DNA of 64,000 bases from assembly GCF_001045465.1 (NCBI RefSeq), contig NZ_LFND01000001.1:1054001-1118000 (forward strand). The letters are read 5' to 3'. Under the pieces are notes generated by a model that had not been told where the DNA came from, did not search any database, and was given only the letters and a program-made list of their open reading frames with translations. How positions within the stretch are numbered: the first letter of the stretch is position 1; the number at the start of each line of letters is the position of its first letter. The position numbers and the translations under genes were made by a program. Shown in pieces: positions 36,441 through 45,625 of this stretch. Origin of the DNA: Chryseobacterium angstadtii. GTDB lineage: Bacteria; Bacteroidota; Bacteroidia; Flavobacteriales; Weeksellaceae.

Positions 36441-36476
36441 CCATTCCTAAAGTATATAAAAAACAATTAGGAATGG
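36441..36476 (+). promoter_or_regulatory. Start-codon-sequestering hairpin of thiS
   Basis: CCATTCCTAA (36441-36450) is a perfect complement of TTAGGAATGG (36467-36476), and the thiS ATG (36473-36475) lies in the 3' arm. No terminator is seen between aptamer and gene, so control is probably translational. Confidence 0.7.
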
Positions 36477-36679
36477 AGCTTACAATCAACCACACAACGA
36501 AAACATTTGAAGTACTTCCCGACAATCTGGAAGCACTCATGGCTATGGAGATACCCGATAAGAAAAAAGGAATTGCCGTAGCGGTCAACAACCGTATTAT
36601 TCCACTGTCCGCCTGGGCAGAAACTTCTCTCAAAGACAAAGATTCAGTTTTAATTATTACCGCCACTCAGGGTGGATAG
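36473..36679 (+). CDS. thiS: Sulfur carrier protein ThiS
   Basis: Carries sulfur as a C-terminal thiocarboxylate for thiazole synthesis. The 68 residues end in TATQGG, the obligatory Gly-Gly tail that ThiF activates, and have the beta-grasp pattern (KTFEVLPDNLEALMAMEIP, IPLSAWAET). It is the first gene after the TPP riboswitch; its start is buried in a hairpin. Confidence 0.95.
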   Translation: MELTINHTTKTFEVLPDNLEALMAMEIPDKKKGIAVAVNNRIIPLSAWAETSLKDKDSVLIITATQGG

Positions 36680-36701
36680 TCCTCATTTAATTTAATCATA
36701 A

Positions 36702-39109
<2,408 letters not shown>

Positions 39110-39141
39110 AAAAAATCAAAGATCATTCAGTTGAATTAATA

Positions 39142-39756
39142 ATGGAAAAATTACAATACATATCACAGGGACAGACAAGACATGAACAGGAACTGAATAT
39201 TCGTGCTGCGCTGGATAATGGAATACAATGGATACAGGTTCGCTGGAAAAATGCCTCGGAAAAAGAATTGACGGAGCTCTGTACAATTTCACAGCAGCTT
39301 TGTTCAGAATATGGCGCAGTTTGCATCATCAACGATCATGTTCAGATCGCCAAAGAGATAGATGCGGATGGTGTTCATCTGGGGTTAGGCGACTTGTCAA
39401 TCAGCATTGCCAGAGATATTCTGGGGAAAGATAAGATCATAGGAGGAACTGCCAACACCCTGACACATGTGATCCAAAGAATAGACGAGCAGTGCGATTA
39501 TATTGGTCTTGGTCCATTGAGATATACAGCAACAAAGGAAAAACTAAGTCCGGTCTTAGGATGGGAAGGCTATCAGAATATCATTACATCTTTAAATGAA
39601 AAATCCATAGCCATTCCGAAAATATTTGCCATAGGAGGTGTTAAGCTTCAGGATATAGAACAGCTCCAGCAGATCGGGATATACGGAGTTGCGGTATCCG
39701 GTGAAATTACAAACCAGCCCTCTGTAATCAGTGAATTTAGAAAAACAATGATATGA
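39142..39756 (+). CDS. thiE: Thiamine phosphate synthase ThiE
   Basis: Couples thiazole phosphate to hydroxymethylpyrimidine pyrophosphate. From the ATG at 39142 it has 204 residues. Signatures are [27 protein letters not shown] and [19 protein letters not shown], then IFAIGGV. The upstream frame to 39082 overlaps the previous gene and is rejected. It overlaps thiG by 4 bp. Confidence 0.93.
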   Translation: MEKLQYISQGQTRHEQELNIRAALDNGIQWIQVRWKNASEKELTELCTISQQLCSEYGAVCIINDHVQIAKEIDADGVHLGLGDLSISIARDILGKDKIIGGTANTLTHVIQRIDEQCDYIGLGPLRYTATKEKLSPVLGWEGYQNIITSLNEKSIAIPKIFAIGGVKLQDIEQLQQIGIYGVAVSGEITNQPSVISEFRKTMI

Positions 39757-40529
39757 ATAATCAAAAATTAAAAATAGCGGACAGAATATTCGAATCCAGA
39801 CTCTTCCTCGGAACCGGAAAATTCGGAAACCTTAATGAAATGGCTACCTCTGTAACCGCTTCAGGAACAGATATGGTGACTATGGCACTGAAAAGAATAG
39901 ATTCCGGTGCAGCAGAAGACGGATTACTGGATTCGTTAAAAGAAACAAACGTTCATCTTCTTCCCAACACTTCCGGAGCCAGAACGGCAAAAGAAGCGGT
40001 ATTGGCCGCCCAGCTAGCAAGGGAAGCACTGGAAACCAACTGGGTAAAACTGGAGATCCATCCCGATCCCAAATACCTTCTTCCCGATCCTATTGAAACA
40101 TTATATGCTACGGAAGAACTGGCTAAACTTGGTTTTATCGTGATGCCTTACATTCATGCGGATCCTGTTTTGTGCAAACGCCTTGAAGATGCCGGAACAG
40201 CCGTAGTAATGCCTTTAGGAGCTCCCATTGGAACAAACAAAGGCCTGAGAACATTAGATTTTCTGGAAATCATTATCAGCCAGAGCAATGTTCCGGTTGT
40301 GGTAGATGCCGGAATCGGGGCTCCTTCAGATGCTGCAAAAGCAATGGAAATGGGGGCTGATGCTGTTCTTGTAAATACGGCGATTGCGGTGGCACAAAAC
40401 CCGGTGAATATGGCTTTGGCCTTTAAAGAAGGAGTGATTGCAGGAAGAAGAGCTTTCGAATCAGGCTTGGGAGCCATTGCAAATCATGCCGAAGCATCAA
40501 GTCCGCTGACGTCTTTCTTGTTTGAATAA
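39753..40529 (+). CDS. thiG: Thiazole synthase ThiG
   Basis: Forms the thiazole ring from deoxyxylulose phosphate, dehydroglycine and ThiS thiocarboxylate. The 258 residues have [48 protein letters not shown] (Schiff-base Lys) and [20 protein letters not shown]. Length and order fit. It follows thiE directly and precedes thiH. Confidence 0.97.
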   Translation: MNNQKLKIADRIFESRLFLGTGKFGNLNEMATSVTASGTDMVTMALKRIDSGAAEDGLLDSLKETNVHLLPNTSGARTAKEAVLAAQLAREALETNWVKLEIHPDPKYLLPDPIETLYATEELAKLGFIVMPYIHADPVLCKRLEDAGTAVVMPLGAPIGTNKGLRTLDFLEIIISQSNVPVVVDAGIGAPSDAAKAMEMGADAVLVNTAIAVAQNPVNMALAFKEGVIAGRRAFESGLGAIANHAEASSPLTSFLFE

Positions 40530-40540
40530 TTGGTGAATAA

Positions 40541-41668
40541 ATGAAGAGCTTTAAAGATATTTTCGAACGCTATCATTGGGATGAGATAAAAGCCAGACTC
40601 GGTGAAATCACCCATGCAGACGTACTTGCCAGCCTGCATAAGAAAAATAAAACGCTGGATGATTTCCTGAATTTACTTTCCCCCGCAGCAGCACAGGAAC
40701 TGGAACTAATGGCCAGAATGACCCGCCAGCTCACCCAGAAGCGTTTCGGGAAAACTATTCAGCTTTACGCACCCATGTATCTCAGCAACGAATGCCAGAA
40801 TATCTGTACCTATTGCGGTTTCAGCCTGGATAACAGTGTAAGACGGAAAACCCTTTCCGATACAGAAGTGATGGTGGAAGCCTCCGTTCTGAAATCTATG
40901 GGTGTGAATCATGTACTTCTGGTGAGTGGTGAAGCCAATAAAACAGTTGGAACTTCCTACTTTCTGAATGCGGTTCGTCTCTTGAGACCTCATTTTGCCA
41001 ATATTTCAATAGAAGTACAGCCTTTATCGGAAGAAGAATATCTGCAGCTGCATCAGGAAGGCGTTTATTCGGTTTTGGTCTATCAGGAAACCTACCATCA
41101 GGAAGTCTATAAAGAATACCATCCCAAAGGAAAAAAATCAAACTTTCATTTCAGGATGGATACACCGGATAGGATTGGAAGAGCAGGTATTCATAAAATC
41201 GGACTTGGAGTTCTTCTTGGGCTTGAAGACTGGCGCGTAGACAGCTTTTTTAATGCTCTTCATATTGATTATCTCCAGAAACACTACTGGAAGAGCCGTT
41301 TTTCAGTATCGTTTCCCAGACTGAGACCTGCGGAAGGGATCATTGAACCCAACTTTATTATGGAAGATAGAGATCTGCTTCAGCTTATCTGTGCTTACAG
41401 AATATGGAATGAAGACCTGGAAATCTCAATATCCACCAGAGAAAACGAAAAATTCAGAGATCATATTATATCATTGGGAGCCACGTCGATGAGTGCTGCT
41501 TCCAAAACAAATCCCGGAGGTTATGCGGTAGATGTTGAATCTTTGGAACAGTTTGAAACCAGCGACGAGCGCAGCATGGAAGAGGTGAAAAACAGCATCA
41601 GAAAAGCAGGCTACGATCCTGTGATGAAGGACTGGGATCCTGCGTACAGTGGTTTTTTTAAACATTAA
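40541..41668 (+). CDS. thiH: 2-iminoacetate synthase ThiH
   Basis: Radical SAM enzyme that cleaves tyrosine to dehydroglycine for thiazole synthesis. The 375 residues have the cluster motif CQNICTYCGF (about residues 84-93), the typical N-terminal helical region and GGYAVDVESLEQFETSDERS near the end. ThiH (not ThiO) indicates a tyrosine-based, oxygen-sensitive route. It is 11 bp after thiG. Confidence 0.96.
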   Translation: MKSFKDIFERYHWDEIKARLGEITHADVLASLHKKNKTLDDFLNLLSPAAAQELELMARMTRQLTQKRFGKTIQLYAPMYLSNECQNICTYCGFSLDNSVRRKTLSDTEVMVEASVLKSMGVNHVLLVSGEANKTVGTSYFLNAVRLLRPHFANISIEVQPLSEEEYLQLHQEGVYSVLVYQETYHQEVYKEYHPKGKKSNFHFRMDTPDRIGRAGIHKIGLGVLLGLEDWRVDSFFNALHIDYLQKHYWKSRFSVSFPRLRPAEGIIEPNFIMEDRDLLQLICAYRIWNEDLEISISTRENEKFRDHIISLGATSMSAASKTNPGGYAVDVESLEQFETSDERSMEEVKNSIRKAGYDPVMKDWDPAYSGFFKH

Positions 41669-41740
41669 GCCATTAAGGATATATCTTAATATTCCTTCAT
41701 AGCTTAAAAAAACTTAATGGTTAAAAGCATATAATTTAGA
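41669..41740. repeat. Word-like repeat between thiH and thiF
   Basis: CCATTAAGGATATATCTTAA and AAAACTTAATGG give inverted CCATTAAG/CTTAATGG arms around an AT-rich middle, with further AGCTTAAA and TTAAAAGC words. The same words appear near 48560. Confidence 0.55.
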
Positions 41741-42451
41741 ATGAAAAGCGAAGATATTTTTGCAAGATACAGCCGGCAGATATTCATCGAAGAAATTGGG
41801 TTGGAGGGACAGAAGAAAATCAGGTCGTCCAAAGTATTGGTCATTGGAGCAGGTGGCTTAGGAAGTCCCGTCATTCAATACCTTGCCGCTGCAGGAGTAG
41901 GAACTTTGGGAATAGCAGATTTTGATGAGGTGGAGCTTCACAACTTAAACCGCCAGATTATTCACAATGAAAATACAGTCGGGGCTTCTAAGATAAACAG
42001 TGCCGAACTTTTTGTGAAAAACCTGAACCATCATGTCGATGTGATAGGGATTAATCAAAAAATAGATCATTCAAATGCGGAAGAAATACTTTCGCAATAC
42101 GATATTATTGCAGATGGTTCCGATAATTTTACGTCCAGATATTTAATTAATGATACCTGTGTGAAACTGGGAAAACCTTTAGTTTACGGAAGTATTTTGG
42201 CCTTTTCGGGACAAACCACCGTATTTAATTATAAAGGAAGTAAAAACCTGAGAGATCTCTTTCCGGAACCTCCTTTTGATGAAGACATCCCTGATTGTGA
42301 CAGTCTTGGAGTATTGGGAGCATTGCCGGGTATTGTAGGAAGCATGATGGCGATGCAGACTTTAAAGATCATCACCGGACTTCCGGTACCTTCAGATCAG
42401 CTCACCCTCATCGACACCCTGAACTGGAGATTCCAGACCCTGGATTTTTAA
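41741..42451 (+). CDS. thiF: ThiF-like adenylyltransferase (HesA/MoeB/ThiF family)
   Basis: Adenylates the ThiS C-terminus. The 236 residues have the ATP motif VIGAGGLGSPVIQYLAAAGV, DFDEVELHNLNRQIIH and ADGSDNFTSRYLIND. The region DLFPEPPFDEDIPDCDSLGV keeps the conserved Cys before GV, but the zinc-binding CxxC pairs found in E. coli ThiF are absent: the usual YRCLF is LRDLF, and the C-terminus lacks the second pair. It closes the thiamin operon; no rhodanese domain. Confidence 0.88.
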   Translation: MKSEDIFARYSRQIFIEEIGLEGQKKIRSSKVLVIGAGGLGSPVIQYLAAAGVGTLGIADFDEVELHNLNRQIIHNENTVGASKINSAELFVKNLNHHVDVIGINQKIDHSNAEEILSQYDIIADGSDNFTSRYLINDTCVKLGKPLVYGSILAFSGQTTVFNYKGSKNLRDLFPEPPFDEDIPDCDSLGVLGALPGIVGSMMAMQTLKIITGLPVPSDQLTLIDTLNWRFQTLDF

Positions 42452-42579
42452 CTGTTTAATCATCAAATCCCCAAATACACTTCATTTTTCCAGCTTGTAT
42501 TTCCTTGTTAAGCGTCAGCGCCCTTGTTTACCTTAAATCCGGGATTATATCAAAAAACCTTTGTGTATCCTTGCGATAA

Positions 42580-42616
42580 ATAAAAAAATAAGGCCGTAAA
42601 ATATCTTCACGGCCTT
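42580..42616 (-). terminator. Rho-independent terminator of the outer-membrane receptor gene
   Basis: AAGGCCGT and ACGGCCTT form an 8-bp stem; on the minus strand it is followed by ATTTTTTTATTT. Confidence 0.8.
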
Positions 42617-42642
42617 ACTCTATAACTTTTGATTCTAAAAAA

Positions 42643-44859
42643 TTACTGTCCCTGCTGCATCACACCAGTATCCTCTTTTTTAGTCTGATTCAGGATATTT
42701 GGATCTTCCTTCGCCAGTTTATTTCTTGTTGGAATTTTATAATTGATAGAAATACCAAAATTTCGGGTATCATACTTACTTCGGATCATTACAGGCTGTC
42801 CTTCAGGCGGATTGGAATACACCTGCATCACCTGTCCATTGAAAATATCATTTGCAAATACGGAAACCGTAAGGCGGTTATTCATAAACTTCTTCGTAAG
42901 TGTAATATCCAGATTATTGTTGAATGGTTTATCTGCGGTGAAGTAGAAATATCCTGCCTTTGGAGTCAGGTAGCTGTAGTTGGCTGTTAATTTAATATCT
43001 TTCGGTAGAAGTAACTGCGTCATGATATTAAAAATCCAGAAACCTTTGTTGTTTAAATTATCAATTTCATGCTTTTGATATCCTGCATACAGATACATGA
43101 AATTAATTTTATCAGGATTAAAATCAAACTTCATGATCTCACTCATCGGCTTACTGAAAATCATAAACGGAACCGGAAGACCAAAGTTGAAATTGTGAAT
43201 TTTCATATTCGAAATATTCACCTGTCTGTTGAAAAGGTTCTTACCGTCTTTCATCACGATCTGCGCAACCTGATCTTTAGCCGAACTTACACTGTATCCG
43301 ATAAAAGCATAATCAAAAGCTGAAACTTTTAATTCATAGTTATCAAATATTGTAGGCTGAAGATCCGGATTCCCCGTTACCTGTGTATTCGGGCTGCCGA
43401 ATGTTACGTTATTCGGGTTAAGGGCGGAAATACTCGGAAGGCTGATCTTTTTGTTGTAGTTTGCTGCTACGTAAACCTGGTTCATCAGGTTGTACTGTAC
43501 ACTTGCATTAGGAAAAAGCTTAAACCTGTTAAAAGGAGTAAGATCTCTTTCTGTAACCACACCATCCTTTACCTGTCTTGTGATACCGGAAATATCATAA
43601 TTTTCAGCTCTTGCCCCAAGAATAAAGTCGAATTTCTTCAACTTGGCCTGAAATTCAAGGTAAGTTGAAGCCGTTTGTCTCTGATACTCTAGATTCGTAA
43701 GACCTTTACTTTCCGTATCATAATTTTGTTTTTCGTACAAACCTCCTAAACTTACTTTTCCACCATCCATAAGCTTGATCGGCTGCGAGTAATCTATCTT
43801 GAAGTTGGCTATCCTCATATCCGACTCATTATTAAGTACTCCATTAATCCCCGGATTACGGAAAAACTGCCCGTTATCAGTATAATTTCCTTGCTGGAAA
43901 AAATTGTCCTGAGAGAATTTAGAATTGGATTTTGTATATCCAAACTGGAAATCCAGCTTTTGAGACTTGTCGCTGAAACGCTTCTGATAAGTTACAACAG
44001 CTTCCTGTCTCAGGTTATTGGTATGTGCAACATCTGATGCTTCATAATCCGCTTCTCTGTATTGGATAGGATTAACGTTGACAAGGATATCGGCAAGTCC
44101 TCTACTCGCAGTATAATTGTCGTTATTGTTGTGATAAATATCGTAGTTCAGCAATAATCGGTCCTGACCAAGATCAAATGTTACCCCGGATTTTGCAAAA
44201 TATCCACGTCCAATTCTGTCCGTGTTATTGTGAAGAAGGACATCCTGATCCCCGTTCAGCATACTTTCACGGTAGTTTTGCCCTACATTCAGCTGCCAGC
44301 CGAAAAGTTTATTTCTTGCATTCAGATTGAGAGAGTGTGTGGTTCTGTTTCTGAACTTATCGTAATTGGTGAAAGAATAATTCCCTGAATAAGTAGCCGT
44401 TAAATACTTATTGGCATTTTTATTCGTGATGATATTCATGATGGCACCACCTGAAGTTGCAGGAAATTCAGCGCCTGGCTGAGTGATCACTTCAATTCTG
44501 TCTACCGAGTTGGCAGGCATCCCTTCAAGGAAAGAATTTAATTCATTCGAAGTAATATTTAAAGGCCTTCCGTTCAGATAAACATCCAGGATTTTCCCCT
44601 GATACATCATTCCGGCAATATCCGTAGAAACCAGCCCCGGAAGTTTTTTTATCCCTTCCAGAACATTCCCGTTATTAAGCTGTGGCTGTTCCGAAAAATC
44701 AAAAATAGTACGGTCGGCTTTTTGTTCAACGGCTTTTTTAGTTTTAGTAATAACTACGCCTTCAATTTGCTTTTCCTTCTCCGGGCCGTTGTTGCTTTTT
44801 TCCTGTGAATAGACGAAAAAAGATCCCAGCAGAGATAAAGTTAATATAGTTTTTCTCAT
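42643..44859 (-). CDS. Outer-membrane beta-barrel (TonB-dependent receptor-like) protein
   Basis: The 738 residues begin with a signal peptide (ILTLSLLGSFFVYSQ). The N-terminal plug region (about 35-130) has LEGIKKLPGLVSTDIAG, then SVDRIEVITQPGAEFPATS and GGAIMNIIT, followed by a large beta-barrel. The pattern fits the OMP_b-brl_3 family of Bacteroidetes. Ligand unknown. It is convergent with the thiamin operon, which gives no evidence of thiamin transport. Confidence 0.88.
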   Translation of the reverse strand: MRKTILTLSLLGSFFVYSQEKSNNGPEKEKQIEGVVITKTKKAVEQKADRTIFDFSEQPQLNNGNVLEGIKKLPGLVSTDIAGMMYQGKILDVYLNGRPLNITSNELNSFLEGMPANSVDRIEVITQPGAEFPATSGGAIMNIITNKNANKYLTATYSGNYSFTNYDKFRNRTTHSLNLNARNKLFGWQLNVGQNYRESMLNGDQDVLLHNNTDRIGRGYFAKSGVTFDLGQDRLLLNYDIYHNNNDNYTASRGLADILVNVNPIQYREADYEASDVAHTNNLRQEAVVTYQKRFSDKSQKLDFQFGYTKSNSKFSQDNFFQQGNYTDNGQFFRNPGINGVLNNESDMRIANFKIDYSQPIKLMDGGKVSLGGLYEKQNYDTESKGLTNLEYQRQTASTYLEFQAKLKKFDFILGARAENYDISGITRQVKDGVVTERDLTPFNRFKLFPNASVQYNLMNQVYVAANYNKKISLPSISALNPNNVTFGSPNTQVTGNPDLQPTIFDNYELKVSAFDYAFIGYSVSSAKDQVAQIVMKDGKNLFNRQVNISNMKIHNFNFGLPVPFMIFSKPMSEIMKFDFNPDKINFMYLYAGYQKHEIDNLNNKGFWIFNIMTQLLLPKDIKLTANYSYLTPKAGYFYFTADKPFNNNLDITLTKKFMNNRLTVSVFANDIFNGQVMQVYSNPPEGQPVMIRSKYDTRNFGISINYKIPTRNKLAKEDPNILNQTKKEDTGVMQQGQ

Positions 44860-44969
44860 AATGTTTTTTACTACTGTTCAGTTAGACGTAAAAAAAAGCA
44901 GTTTGTTACGGGAAAATTTGCGAAAAGTTAAAATTTTATGCATTTATTTTTTTATTTCCGAAATAATCA

Positions 44970-44977
44970 TATCTTTG
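44970..44977 (+). promoter_or_regulatory. Putative -7 promoter element of the SAM-leader transcript
   Basis: TATCTTTG matches TAnnTTTG and lies 8 bp before the SAM aptamer. Confidence 0.6.
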
Positions 44978-44984
44978 CCATGTA

Positions 44985-45068
44985 ATTATCAAGAATCTCA
45001 TAGATGGGATAGCAACCTGCAAAAACAAGCAAGGTGCTGAAATAGATAAGCCGGCCTGCCCGGAAAAA
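44985..45068 (+). promoter_or_regulatory. SAM-I-clan riboswitch (compact, SAM-I/IV-variant-like)
   Basis: Ordered elements: TTATCAAGA (P1 and kink), a short P2 (ATCTCA/TGGGAT), AGCAACCTGC, then GCAAGGTGCTGAAATAGATAA closes P3 and P1, followed by a CCGG/CCGG hairpin that could make the downstream pseudoknot of SAM-I/IV types. It would sense S-adenosylmethionine. The AGCAACC and AGGTGCT boxes are diagnostic; the exact subclass is a guess. A covariance search with Rfam SAM models would confirm. Confidence 0.7.
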
Positions 45069-45127
45069 ATGTTTATTTTCTATTTTTCTTCCCATCTTGA
45101 AATTTTTGTTTTAAAAAAATAAAATCA

Positions 45128-45253
45128 ATGTTTAAAGACAAGGGAAACCACTTGACCCATTTTAATTTTCGTTTTTCAGATCATGAAGGAGCACTTCGTT
45201 ATTCTGATCTCTTTTCATGCCATTTCTACATGCGCATGTGTTGTTGTTTCTAG
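45128..45253 (+). CDS. Leader peptide (uORF) ending in three consecutive Cys codons
   Basis: A 41-codon frame, 59 bp after the riboswitch, with ATG at 45128 and TAG at 45251. The C-terminal residues are CHFYMRMCCCF, with codons TGT TGT TGT before the stop. It overlaps a palindrome ACATGCGCATGT (45228-45239). Cys runs in short leaders are known in attenuation by cysteine level. Another frame at 45183-45290 also gives a short peptide with TCAC, so the real frame needs conservation data. Confidence 0.5.
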   Translation: MFKDKGNHLTHFNFRFSDHEGALRYSDLFSCHFYMRMCCCF

Positions 45254-45292
45254 ACCTCGGATCAACTTCAAAACTTATGGGAGCGTATAAAG

Positions 45293-45468
45293 TTTTTTGA
45301 CGCAAAGAAATTAATTATTCTATTGATAAAGGAGAAAATAAAGACAGAATCAATGAAATTGATTCGATTAAGCGGATGTTTTATACGATAGCTTAATCAG
45401 TGACGCAGTCACAGTCTTTGCCTTCCTCAAAAATTAAGCATTAATAAGATGAAACTTTGCGTTAAAAA
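45293..45468. repeat. Inverted repeat enclosing a coding-like relic
   Basis: TTTTTTGACGCAAAG (45293-45307) and CTTTGCGTTAAAAA (45455-45468) are inverted with one mismatch. Between them, 45301-45396 reads open for 31 codons ending in TAA, protein-like (YSIDKGENKDRINEIDSIKR), with no start and no recognised family. A hairpin GTGAC/GTCAC is at 45400-45412. Confidence 0.4.
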
Positions 45469-45625
45469 CCGTTTTCTCTTCCCCAGGTTTTGCCTGTGAT
45501 CCCAATCTTTTTAAAAAAAATAATACAAATTCATTCCGGCTTTTACCGTAACCTTAAAATAAAGGTTGCAGGATAACTATGGCCTGAAATCAAATCAACA
45601 ATCAGTAATAAAAAATAGAAAACAC

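Larger units (their letters stand above)
44860..45625. other. Long regulatory leader region (766 bp)
   Basis: Holds a -7 element, a SAM-type riboswitch, a short Cys-codon uORF and an inverted repeat around a coding-like relic, all listed separately. Nothing else is recognised between 45470 and 45625 beyond AT-rich DNA. Confidence 0.7.
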
